Shown here in pieces: positions 22,916 to 34,279 of a stretch of 64,000 bases of DNA. Position 1 is the first letter of the stretch; every line of letters begins with the position of its first letter. The DNA lies in NCBI RefSeq assembly GCF_000003815.2, contig NC_049981.1, positions 4,438,437-4,502,436 on the forward strand, read 5' to 3'. Source of the stretch: Branchiostoma floridae (lineage: Eukaryota; Chordata; Leptocardii; Amphioxiformes; Branchiostomatidae). The notes beneath the pieces were generated by a model that had not been told where the DNA came from, did no database searches, and saw nothing but the letters and a program-made list of their open reading frames with translations. A program made the position numbers and the translations under genes.

Positions 22916-23173
22916 GCCACAGGTATATAAATAGTCGTTAACCAGATGGTATTTCGTCGTACGTTACCTTGGAGACAGAAAAAAATGATTGACAGTCATG
23001 ATCGGTCTGTTTGTATACTAGGTTACAGGGTTATCTCTTCTTGAACAAGTCGTCCCTGTATACATACGCGTGCCGGAATTGGGCCTGCCTGTTTTTGTTG
23101 CTTCTTCTGACAAAGTATGATAACCCCTTATTACTTGGTCTTTGGGATAAAAGCACGACAAACCAGCTGTCAT
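22916..23173 (-). promoter_or_regulatory. FReD gene 5' flank with shared module, copy 2
   Basis: Bases 22987-23173 duplicate the module at 19794-19977. Between it and the ATG at 22849 is a minus-strand TATTTATATACC (about 22920-22931), a TATA-box candidate 70-80 bp from the start codon. Confidence 0.55.
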
Positions 23174-23179
23174 TTATTC

Positions 23180-24100
23180 TGATATACAGTCAAATTTGCG
23201 ATAGCTATGTATACACCTTTCTCATGCAGCGACCATGATGGATTGAAGACGTGGTCAATGAGGCAAACAGACAAAACGTATCTCTAAAATCACCTCCTAT
23301 TTGGTTTTCCCCCAATTCATACAGATTTTCACAATGTAAGATCAAATAATAAATATTTTAACTAGTGTTATGTACCAAAAAATGTAGACTGATCCCATAG
23401 TCCCTTGAGATGCAAAAGAAAAACGTGTTAATTCTCTTTTTCATATGTACCTAATTTGGCTAATTGGTTACTTTTACTGAATACAATTTAAACTTGGATG
23501 TAACAATTGTATTTATTCGTTAAAAAAATAGTATGAACTCTGTAATGTTCGTTTCTTTCTTATTTTGTACAATAATGGATTATAAGAGTTCTATAAAACA
23601 CATATGCATTCCATAACGACCTTAGAAATTCCGTACAGTAATCTTGAAATCAAAGAAAGTCTATTACATGTATTAGGGCATCACTACTACAGTCTGCCGT
23701 ACGGATCAAAACTGCCTCCTAGCAGTTCATGACATTATTGCAGAAGAAATCACTTATTGCTGCAAGAATAGTATACATCGCTAGGAGGCATCAATGACAC
23801 GTGGCGAGTGTCCGCATGTCCTATCAACTATTTTAAAGCTTATATTTCGAGTTTACAGACTTGTCCAGGCATGATATATCAAACTATATAAGTAAAATAT
23901 AACAAACATGCTCGGGTAACTGTCATAATGTAATGTTACATTGTGAAAACAAGTACTCACTATGTATAGGGCAGACTAATTACTTTTGGTAAGACGTCTG
24001 GATGCTAACTGTATTAGATATTGATGAAGTATTTATCAAATATTGACATAATCCGATGCGATTAAGAAAAGATGCAGTGTATTTGTAGGCGTAGGCGCAA
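23180..24100. other. Intergenic, nothing recognised
   Basis: AT-rich spacer between the divergent FReD and 24.3 kb lectin loci. No exon, RNA gene or clear repeat was found. Confidence 0.4.
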
Positions 24101-24324
24101 ATGAAATTGTATGACTTCTTTTGAAATCCTTTACTTTTCTTACATAAGTACTGTTAGATTCTGAAAATCAGTCCGTCACTGGCCAGAAAGCAAAACTCCT
24201 TTAGAAACACGACATACCAAATCAGTTCTTTGATAAAAGGGCAACTATACTCATCTAAATGATTAGCCATATTCATGATTAATTTACAGTTTTATGCTGT
24301 AATTTGTCTGCCAGTACAGTAAAC

Positions 24325-25115
24325 ATGTACGAGCAGGCGGAGCCGGTCCGGTCTCCCGTCTCTGGGCCCGGCCGTGGCCGAACCACCGGGCCGCCGCCTC
24401 AATCGCCTATTGTCCACCTGGGCGCTTCAAGAGGGCGTGCTCGCTATGGCAAAGGCGCTACAGACAAACAAGAACAAGACCAAAAAGTCTCAGACACGTA
24501 CGAAGAAGCCAAGGCGGCGAAACGCCATGCAACGAATACGCGTACGCCTGCAGGTAGCTGACTGACGGCCTTCTTTTTATATTTTACCCGGTATTTTCCA
24601 AATACTTGATATTGCAAATACTGGTCTCGCTGTTTTCATGTGTCTTTAATCATTATGCCATTGATGTTGATGATAAATTCCAAGGAAACCTTATGTATTT
24701 CATGAAAACTTGAAACATAAGCAAAACAAACTGTTCCTACAGACCGAACGTATGAGGGAGCAACAAGTCGTCGCCAAGCTCTTTGTAGCTTCATTCGTTC
24801 CAGGGCCCACCGTATCTGTATTGCCGCCGCTACTGTCGAAATCCTTGTCACGATGGGACTCTTCATAATGTTCTTCATCAACAATAAGGTAAACAATGTT
24901 AAATCTCAAAAGCTTAGCTTTTTTTCTAATTCTGTGGTTAACATTTACCAATAAACGGTCCTTTCTTTATATATATATACATACGAACTTATTCTGATTA
25001 TTGTATTTGTATAGGAATTATAGCAACTGACCGCCACTATTAACGACTTGAAACGTCATCTGGAGAACATGTCTAAACTCGATGTTGACAACGAGCAAAA
25101 CCAAACTGCTGAAAA
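24325..25115 (+). pseudogene. Truncated H-type lectin receptor copy
   Basis: Exon 1 is at 24325-24553 (MYEQAEPV, open), the transmembrane exon at 24743-24888, and the stalk exon starts at 25015. The third codon of the stalk exon is TAG (25021-25023). The stalk then breaks off near 25115, where a fragment of a TTAA element takes over. No coiled-coil or lectin exon follows; the next coding DNA is the thioesterase. The transmembrane segment also carries an unusual Glu (TVEILVTMG), and the tail motif has drifted to TYEEAKAA. Loss of function is therefore clear. Confidence 0.85.
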
Positions 25116-25238
25116 TTCTCTGAAAATTTGGTGTCCATACGAGAATGCGTTTTAGAATTACAGGTGTCAGAAGGGGCGGCCTCAACCCCCCCCCCCCCGT
25201 CCAGGATGACCAAAAAAGCCCGGTCTGAATAGGGTTAA
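25116..25238. mobile_element. Terminal fragment of TTAA element family 1
   Basis: C-run, then GTCCAGGATGACCAAAAAAG and CCGGTCTGAATAGGGTTAA: the right end of the family seen whole at 16247. It truncates the adjacent lectin pseudogene. Confidence 0.75.
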
Positions 25239-25925
25239 CAAGTGATCAATTATCTATAAGTTATAAATGTAGCCAACTATCTACTTTAGTCAGATATTGT
25301 CATCTTTGTATGAGGATTTAGATATTTGAACCTCAAGAAAAAGTTAATTTTCAGCGGTAAGATTAATATCGCAATTGTCATCTTTGATTTTGAATTCACA
25401 TATCGTTAGTCTCAAAAAGTGGTGTTCAATAGTTTTTTTAGTTTGTACAGTACATGTACTGGTACACAGATGCTTAAGTCTGTACCTGTACCTAAATGAT
25501 TTTAAAGGTACGTTACAGGCGCGGGTATCTAGGTGCACAGCCCTATCCACGGCGTATGAAAACAACTTTGTTTTGCGTGGAAATGTCTTCGATTATAAAC
25601 AAGTCCCACAACCACTTGACTTGTCAGCCATGTTTGTCCAAATGGGAACTTTTTGATAGGCTACCAAAAATTAGAGGACTTCTTGTGGCTTGCTATTGCG
25701 TTGTATACCGATGGTGGAAAGGTGGAAAAAAGTAACGTGACAAATTGCAAATTTCAATCTGAATGGAGATTTTTTTATACAGAATATTAACAGCCGACTA
25801 AAACAGTGTCTCAGATTACGCTTAAACACCCCTGTAACAAAATGGGTAACACCTGAATATACAGCTGAAATAACTCTAAATGAACACATCACACGGTCTA
25901 TTTTGACCTCTGTGTTCCAAGGAAG

Positions 25926-28332
25926 ATGGCGCGTCAAGTAAACTCTCAGGTAAGGACTTACTGGTGCTGAGTTTTCCACTTACTTGAATTGACTTTTATT
26001 TTGGGCGCATTTTTGGACGAAGTTTTAACAACAATATGCTCACAAAAATGCTATGCTTAGAAATCCAGTAAGGTGTCTGAAATCAATATTTGATAACTTC
26101 CTGGATCAACTGTTACGTATAGTTTTCATTTTATACACCTGTGGTTAATAGAACGAAGTTTGATAGAAACACAAAACGATAGAAAATGCTCGGGTTTGTA
26201 TCTAAATGGACAAGATATATTGACTTGAATGACCAGTCAGACATGTACGCAGTGTATACATTTCGCCATATGGTATACATACATGTATAGTACGTAAACC
26301 AAAACGGTTTTCAGAAGGTTATAGTTACAGAAGACATTTACAGCGTTTTTATGTTGAGACGTTAAGTTGACTTTTCTACTTTTAGTAGCAAATCCTACGT
26401 ATGGAAAGGAATATATCATGTATGTCACACGTATTTGTAAGTCTCGTGACGATCACCAGATGTGTGGGTGTCGTGGGAATATTCAAATTAGATACGTCCT
26501 ATATTGTACATGTACATACTATATTGAAGACGAGACGCCAACATTGATGATATATTGTTTGCAACACCAAAGAAACAACTTACAGGTTACTCGGCAAGAG
26601 TGCAACAAAAGGACATTATGCAACAGTCCACATTTGACTTTGACAGTACTTGCGTGCCAACTGTCACTGATCTAACCTTATCTGAATACGTAGTACAGTG
26701 ATACTTTCTACCATGGTGTTATACAATATGTGGTATGTAGAAATGAATGAATGCGTGTGTCTTTGTAAGGATTTGTGTGTCTTAATCGTACATCAAATAC
26801 CTCAAAGATTTGAGTTCACGGTGAAATGGCCACCGCGGAAACTCCGAACATAAAACTACCGCGAAAGTTTCTGCATTTACAGTATAGACTGATTAGGATT
26901 GTTACGCGCTTTTTTTGAAACTCCCAATTCGGGACCTTGCCTTCGCATTACTGATAAAGCTAGATTTTGTCAAGCTTACAATGAGTCCTATCATTATTTA
27001 AAGTACAGAATTAAGTCGTTAAAAACTCCTTGCTGATTAGCGAACGGCTGTTACTAATACTTTAGTCTCGAGAAAGTTTTAGAATGTGTGTGTCTGTGTG
27101 TGTGTTGTCTGTGTTTTTTTCTCTATATGTTTTTGGACAGACGAGGACGATGTGGCACTGCACTCAAGTTTTGTAACTTATATTAACAATGCCACATACA
27201 CGGTACAGACAGAAGGAAAGTCGTGTAAAGTGCCTTTCCCAAGGGCACAACGTCCGGGGCACGGTGGGAATCGAAATCAGGACCCATAGATCCCGAACGC
27301 ACTACCAGTTACGCCACGCCCGACGCCACGCTGTCTGTGTTGTGTGTGTGTCTGTGTGTTATGTATGTGTGTTGTGTGTGTTGTGTGTGTGTGTGTGTTG
27401 TGCGTGTGTCTTGTGTGTGTGTTGTGTGTGTGTTATGTGTGTTGTGTGTGTGTGTGTTGTGTGTGTGTTGTGTGTGTGTTATGTGTGTTGTGTGTGTGTG
27501 TGTTGTGTGTGTGTTGTGTGTGTGTTATGTGTGTGTTTTGTGTGTTGTGTGTGTGTGTGAGTGTGTGTGAGAGAGTGTGTGTGAGTGTGTGTGTTTTGTA
27601 TGTGTGCTGTGTGTGTGTTTGACAATATATGGCCCCAAGACAGTAATTGTGTGATGAACTCAACTAAAGGATTGCAACATGCAACGCTACATGATCCTCT
27701 GGTTATTTTGGAGTTTCTTGTTTCAATTTTACGTTTTCGTTATTCATTAACGTGTATTTGTTATGCATAAAAACTTATATTCTTAACCTTCCATCTTTCA
27801 GAGAAACCAAGAGGAAGCGGTCATTGACCTAGCCTGGCCAAACGAGGCGTGGTCGGACGTTACCAAAGAGATTTTCCACCAGTTGAATGCTGGGACGGAA
27901 AATGGCGACTGGACGCGTCATCCGGGATATCTCCGGACAGGAGAAAGGCGTCTGTACTGTAGGAATATTTCGGAACAGGGAAAAGGGTTCGAGTACGCCA
28001 TTTTTATCAATAAAAGGGAGCAGCGAGCGACATGTGTGTGTCAGTTCGGGCCATACTTGGAAGGACCGCCGAGGTACGTTTAACTTAGTAGCATTTCTTT
28101 TAAGTCAAACCTGGTTTTGCGGTCCCCTCCATTTCCACAGTTAACCCCACTCTGCTGCTGAATCCAAGTTTGACTGAAACACTCAAAGTCTATCTTCTAT
28201 TACCTGATTGGTCTTTTTTGTTGTCTTTTTCTTGAAAGAAGAAACAAGTAGATATTGGAAAAAATTGAATACATTTGAGTTCAATTAAATACAACTGAAA
28301 TATTTTGACAAATACCCATGCAGAAACACATA

Positions 28333-28382
<50 letters not shown>

Positions 28383-29581
28383 GTAGACCTATACCGGACA
28401 CACGGACACATACACACACTCACATACATATGGCATACACACATGCACAGACACCAACATCCCTACCTTAAAAAAAAACTTTCTTGAAATTATTGCATGC
28501 AACCTCAGGTAGACATCCTAACTATCCAATCCTGCTTTTCCACAGCCATGTGCATGGGGGCGCTGTTGCTACAATGCTTGACACAGTGATGGGTACCTGT
28601 GCATATAACGTTCTGGAAGGTTTTCACTTGACAGCAAATCTCAACATTAACTACAAAAAGTGCGTACCTTAATCTCTGTCGTGAGTAGTTTTATGTACAT
28701 TATGTGGTGCTATAGAAATGGTTACACCTCTCTATTCACCGTATGGCATTCCTTGTTCTACGCATGATTTGGTTCAATCATCTGCTAGATTCAGTGTAAT
28801 GTTCGTAGCATTATTTGAAGGAAGACTTCTTGGGAGACGCAACCATTAGAATTTCTCCCAGTAATACATGTAATCCAATGGGAGAGTTGAGGAAACAAAT
28901 ATGCAATTATCTCAAGAATAAAAAGTTCGAGCCATACAAACTTACCCTCAAATGATAGCCTTCTATGCCCTGTCTCATCAAATTCATTTGCAAGAATTTC
29001 TATACATGTACGGCTAGTCTTTTGATACACCCCCTAATTAGGGCTCTTTGATTCGCCCGTTTGGTTCCAAACAGCTATCTGACGACGATACCACTATTTC
29101 AGGGGGTTGCGTAAACCCCTTCGATGGAGAAAGGTCATTTTGCACCACTAATTCAACAAGTATATGGTCTTTCCTACCGCTGTCACTTTACAAAATGTAC
29201 AGATTTCACATAAAATCCCACCGAAAAAGGCTTTTAATGGTTTAAAGCCTTGTTTTTATTTGAATTTTTGTAGCTCCCTGTCTTCTATCATGCTGTTCAA
29301 AGAGCCAATAGCAAAGACAGAACTACTGAGCCTTTAGAGCCTAGACTTCGATAAGTTATTCTGTTCTCTATTCTTTCAGGCCTGTTCGCTTAGGATCTAC
29401 CGCCATTTTTCTCGCCAAGGTGGACAAACAGGAAAACCGGAAGGCTTACCTCTCTGCCTACGTCACTTCCGCTGACGGGAGCACCACACTCTGCGATGCC
29501 ACGTCACTTTTTGTCCAACTCTCACAAGAGCAGATGGAGAAAGCCAAGAAGTACCTACCTCAAGATTCTCACAATGATTAA
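25926..29581 (+). CDS. THEM4/THEM5-like acyl-CoA thioesterase (203 aa)
   Basis: The proposed exons are 25926-25949, 27802-28073, 28546-28659 and 29380-29581 (phases 0, 2, 2; 612 bases). The last three are strongly supported by length, splice sites and family match. The first is only 24 nt (ATG to CAG, then GTAAGG) and is tentative. The product is a single hotdog-fold thioesterase. SHVHGGAVATMLDTVMG carries the HGG and Asp of the THEM4/PaaI-type active site, followed by LTANLNINYKKP and the closing strand SAYVTSADGSTTLCDATSLF. Such enzymes hydrolyse long-chain acyl-CoAs. No clear mitochondrial presequence is seen, unlike vertebrate THEM4. Intron 1 contains a minus-strand SINE and a (TG)n tract. 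The gene is unrelated to the surrounding lectins. Confidence 0.82.
27128..27330 (-). repeat. tRNA-like SINE, minus strand
   Basis: Read on the minus strand it has a tRNA-like head, with TGGCGTAACTGGTAG near box A and GATTTCGATTCCCACCGTG at box B. This is followed by TGCCCTTGGGAAAGGCACTT and a 3' part that matches the 36125-36371 copy. It lies in intron 1 of the thioesterase gene. Confidence 0.8.
27336..27625. repeat. (TG)n compound microsatellite
   Basis: Roughly 290 bp of TG repeats with regular TTG and TATG interruptions; an internal ~48 bp unit is repeated. It yields spurious Cys-Val frames on the plus strand. Confidence 0.95.
28333..28381. repeat. (CA)n microsatellite
   Basis: About 24 CA units in intron 2 of the thioesterase gene. 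Confidence 0.95.
28790..29265. repeat. Dispersed repeat, uninterrupted copy
   Basis: It matches 62590-62908 plus 63873-63890: CCAATGGGAGAGTTGAGGAA, TCAAATGATAGCC, CAAGAATTTCT, ACGGCTAGTCTTTTGATAC and TTTTAATGGTTTAAAGCCTT. It lies in intron 3 of the thioesterase gene. It gives the empty-site view of a TTAA insertion at 62909. Confidence 0.75.
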
Positions 29582-29639
29582 GTCGTAAAGGCTGAAATGG
29601 CAGTTGTATAAGGAGACATAATACATTATAGGCTGCTTG

Positions 29640-32560
29640 CTGTCACATGACGTATGTACTGTCCGCCATGTTGGATGCTTAAACCCGGAAGTTGGCCGAT
29701 AAACTGGATTTCAATCGTATGATGTAATTAGTTACATACACTGTGATTTCATGGTTATTACATAATACATATACGAATCTATAGATTTAATACTTCTATG
29801 AACGCTACAATGTCAGAGACAAATTACTTAATGATAATTCCCTTCGTCAGTGCTGTTTTGATGTCAGGGGGTCGTTTGTCAGCCTGATAACTAGGGAACG
29901 CAAGGATGGATGGTTTTGATGTTTGGTATGTGGGTAGGATTAGACATGACGAAGGAATGGCAGGAATTGCGTTACGGCAGGGCGCTCTAGCGGCGTGTTA
30001 TGGTACTGCAGCAGAACTTCCGGTTTTGCTATTTTTTGTTTGGGACTTGTTTGGGTGATGATTTGTAAGTGGTAGGTAGCTGTGTAAAAGCATAGTAAGG
30101 TGTGTAAGTTTTGGCCACCTAGGGGTTTCGCAGGGGCGGTGAAATTAATTCTTGTTTTAGGTTTTGAGAAAGAATAATGCTAGAAGGGGTTGATGGATGT
30201 TAATGACTGTAGGTATGCAGACAGCTTACATAACAATGTACATAATTGTATACTTGTTTTGCAAATTAGGTGGTAATTGGCATGATACAATAGGTATGTG
30301 TAGAAACGTTATATAGGGCTTGTCTGTGAACAGTCCAGCTCCTTCACGCCAACACAGATTGATCTAATATTTGGTATGTGGGTAGCTCTTGAGAAGGAGA
30401 AGAAACGTACGAGGCGTTTTTTCGTCTAGTGGCTTCTGACGGTTTTGCAGGGGATGATTGTACGTGGAAAATACGTTTTACAGTGGCCCTGAGTGGGTAT
30501 TTCGCAATCGTGCTATAGTTAGGTGGTATTACGTCATGCTGCTACCAGCGCTTACCCCGTCCTCACAGGAAGTGACCCCAAAGGTCATAGTTGCGCAATA
30601 GAGGACAGCACGACTTATATATACCAGACGATTACAAGACAATGGTACTATAGTGACAGTACATTATACATGATGGGGTGTAAATGTTTCCTATAAGATT
30701 TGATAATCTGTAGATTAAGGGCAATGAATCAGGGCAATGATGATATTGTTTACAGGGGTCTATATTATACGTTTTAAAAGGGTTGTACATGTAACAGTTA
30801 CTACCGGCACAATACATTGTTGAACAAAGCAGGGTTTGTTTTTCACAGTAGCTTGTAGTAATTGATGAGATTGTTTATAGGGATTGTACATTAGACATAC
30901 AGGATGCAAAATGTAGTGGACTGCATTGTGAAACAAAGAATGCTACATCATCATTGTTGCAAGCAACAAGTCGGCAATAATGATCTGTAAAGGGGGCTGT
31001 ACAAAGAAAAACTATAATTTATAATATCACTTTGTAGAAACGTCCATGCAATGTATCAAGTCGTCAATATTGACAATATTGATCCGTCAACCCGTCCCTT
31101 ATTACCATCTAAAGGGATGATTCGATTGCGTACGCGCGGAAAACTTGCTGTCAATTCCGGGCATTTTTATCAATCGGACATACTAGTACACAACTCAGTT
31201 AGGCTAATATTTCTCTCTTTGTTAGTTAGAGTCCATTCCAAGTCATCGTGCGGATGTTTGTTGTCATTGTTTAGAATTGATTTTAAAGTTTTGTAATTAT
31301 ATGTCTAGAATCGACATTTGATACTTCAGAAATATTTGTAACATTATTTCAATTTTATAAATATTTCCCCGGTCCTGTAAAACTTTGGAAATATTCATGG
31401 TGTGGAATTATATACTTCTAATGGTTTCTAAATAATGATAACAGCATTCTACCATTATTTACCATTTTCTACCATTTTTTGTAACATTTTGTAAATGGGT
31501 CAGTGGGCTGGGAAGATAGCAATTCACACATCCTTGCAAAGTATGGTTGGGTGTCAATGCAACAATGACCCACCACAAAGGATCCACCAGTGCCCAGGAG
31601 TGAAATCTAAAAATATATATATATGCATTCCAAATACCATGACAATCTGTCAACGCAAACTATTCCACTTCAAAGGGATGATACAGCTACATAGGCGCGA
31701 AAAAAGTTGTAGAATTCCGAGAATTTTTGTCAATCGAACGTATCATTTTCTGTAAGGCTAGCCCCTGAGATGTCTATAACAAACACTCTCCAACCACCAC
31801 ACCCTAGCCCATTTCACGAAGGTTGAGTTCTACGAACGCTTGTTTATTATGTGTTAATCGGTATACTAGTATTATGGATTTAAGAATAATTAAGGCATTT
31901 TAAAATTTGATTTTTAGCATGAATTAATATTCTATTAAGTAGAACTTCTCAGGACCTGAACACTGCATTGTTGTATTGTATGTCAGTATTAAGTTAACGC
32001 CTGTACTAAAGTTTACTCACGTTATGTCAAATGCTTATTTTTGTTCTATAAACTTTTATCGTACTGCCCATTGCCAAACCCATATCTTTACCTACGTGAC
32101 GAACCATAATGTGAGTTACGGCCAATGACCATGACAATGAAGTTTATTGCTATTCATGCCCCCCCCCCCCTGGGGCTAAATGATAGCCTTCTATGCCCAG
32201 TAGGTTGCATACAAAGAGACTGATAGGTAATAATAAGCTGTTCTATGTTTTACTTATGCCTATATTTCTACATGCTTCTCCCCTCTTCTTAAAACATGCG
32301 AAGATGAACTCACAGAGTTCTTCTATTAAATCGTAGTTAGCTGATGACATTAGATATTTGAAAAAAGTCATTCCTTTGTTAGTTTTGTATATTTAGGATT
32401 GGCAAGTGTTGTCTAAACAAAGGTATTGCGTATATCTTTGTACATTGAACATGCTAGAAGAAAGTGCACTTCATTTTCTAAATAACAACTACACAGACCT
32501 TTTCGGGGACAGAAATATCTCAGGAATACTTTCTTTACTTCAACATGTGATTGATAAGCC
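29640..32560. other. Intergenic, nothing coding recognised
   Basis: Sequence downstream of the thioesterase. Two diverged copies of a ~95 bp block (AAAGGGATGATNCNNNTNCG and a following TTTTNTCAATCG) lie at 31085-31180 and 31650-31745. A C-run near 32161 is followed by a short piece of the 28790 repeat. No exon was supported. Confidence 0.45.
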
Positions 32561-32562
32561 TA

Positions 32563-32680
32563 AAGGTGCACTCTCACTGCACTTGCGCCAAGCTTGCGTC
32601 ACCGAGGGGTTCGTTCACTGCGTTGCTGTTTTATTATTTTCTCGTTTTTTTTTTCATAATTTATTCGAACCGTAATCATA
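32563..32680. mobile_element. Left part of short MITE, cut by gap
   Basis: GGTGCACTCTCACTGCACTT then CGCCAAGCTTGCGTCACCG matches the left end of the 35114-35364 element. The rest falls in the N gap starting at 32681. Confidence 0.65.
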
Positions 32681-33003
32681 NNNNNNNNNNNNNNNNNNNN
32701 NNNNNNNNNNNNNNNNNNNNNNNNNNNNNNNNNNNNNNNNNNNNNNNNNNNNNNNNNNNNNNNNNNNNNNNNNNNNNNNNNNNNNNNNNNNNNNNNNNNN
32801 NNNNNNNNNNNNNNNNNNNNNNNNNNNNNNNNNNNNNNNNNNNNNNNNNNNNNNNNNNNNNNNNNNNNNNNNNNNNNNNNNNNNNNNNNNNNNNNNNNNN
32901 NNNNNNNNNNNNNNNNNNNNNNNNNNNNNNNNNNNNNNNNNNNNNNNNNNNNNNNNNNNNNNNNNNNNNNNNNNNNNNNNNNNNNNNNNNNNNNNNNNNN
33001 NNN
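32681..33003. other. Assembly gap (323 N)
   Basis: Run of N. Confidence 1.
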
Positions 33004-33164
33004 CCCCCATAATGTGTTCTGCAACTAGGTGGAGTATTTTCAACTAAGTGGAGTCGTGTGAAAATGCTTTCCCCAAGAGCTCAGCATGGGAAGGGGGTCT
33101 CCCATAAATACTTTGTTCTGCGACCTTATACTTACACCTAGGTGGAATCGTGTGAAAATGGTTT

Positions 33165-33265
33165 CCCCAAGCGCTCAGCATGGGTGGCATGTCACAGGAC
33201 TCAAACCTAGGACCTATGAGTTCTGGGCCAGATAACCTTAACTTTAAGCCAACACGGCGCTACAA
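33165..33265 (-). repeat. tRNA-like SINE head, minus strand
   Basis: The minus strand shows GGTCCTAGGTTTGAGTCCTG, a box B match, about 40 bp after a CGCCGTGTTGGCTTAAAG head. The segment is short; no full tRNA cloverleaf is evident. Confidence 0.5.
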
Positions 33266-33319
33266 GGAAGAATATCAGAGCAACATCTTTTTTTTTCACT
33301 GGGGCCCCCCAAAAAAAAC

Positions 33320-33819
33320 ATACCTGCCGTCTTGAAATCCTGAGGCGTCAATAATAGGATCTCGACCCGAACCGACGGTCAGGGTTCTTCTCGCAACCAG
33401 CCGCCCTTCCTTGTTGTATTTCAAAAACACGTCATGTCTATGCCTATAGCTGCTTTGTATAAACTGCCTACAAACTTAACAAGCCTTCTGTCAGAAAGCG
33501 ATCCGCAACCGATTATGTTCAGATTATCCCCGGAGTTCAGTAGACATTCGCTAATCTGCTCCCCCTTGAAGACTTGGACTCACCCGTCGTCCGCTCGGTC
33601 GATGACGTCGAGCTGGTCTGAAGCGGTGACGAAACAAAACGGTTCTAAAAACTGTCCCGCTGGTCCAAAAACTGTCCCATGACGTGGACGTTCTAGAAGG
33701 CGTGCCCCCCCCCCCCCCCCCCGGCCAGGAAATGCCAAAAAAGCACAGTCTTCGCACGGCAACGGTTTATTTACCAAAGGAAACTGACCACATCCCAAAA
33801 TAAACCGGACAGGTTTCAA
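33320..33819 (-). pseudogene. Degenerate beta-propeller (NHL-like) exon remnant
   Basis: On the minus strand, FVTASDQLDVIDRADDG is followed after a TGA by VQVFKGEQISECLLNSG. In another frame, VFLKYNKEGRLVARRTL and PIIDASGFQDG run into a GTATGT donor near 33322. The pattern of short strands with VIDRADDG-VQVF resembles NHL propeller blades of amphioxus-type TRIM/NHL genes. A stop and at least one frame change make it a relic. The assignment is a guess from pattern, not a firm family call. Confidence 0.3.
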
Positions 33820-34279
33820 CGACAGGTGAACAAATTAGTGAAATTACCCGCATAGCCGGCTTTGTGTGATCTATCAGCATAAAGTATAGGAGTTCTTCGG
33901 GCATAAAGATACAAAACTCTCGCATGATTTCTCTTTACTACTTGTTGGTATATCGCAAACATGGGTAAGGGTACTACCAATCTTTTTTTTCTATTTGCTT
34001 TTGGACAAACGAGAACAATATAGTAATGCCCTCAAAAATAAATAGTTATGAACAGAGCTACAGTTTACTTACATGAACAACCAAAGACTTACAACAATAG
34101 GACGAAAAGGGGAAACACACAACAAATATCGGAAAGTCGCAGTTAGACTCAGCCGTTTATTTTGATTAAAATTCCTTCGATAAACCATGTTTTGTTAAAG
34201 TTATCAGCGTAATTCATCTCTGCAACCACTACAATTTAGATCACGACACGGCTAAACCAAAGCAGGTAACTTTAACATC

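Noticed and set aside
24304-24324. Earlier in-frame start for the lectin exon 1
   Set aside because: The codon there is TTG; other copies have stops or unrelated sequence upstream, so the shared ATG of MYEQ is used.
27189-27622. Cys-Val-rich open frames
   Set aside because: They are translations of a (TG)n microsatellite in three frames.
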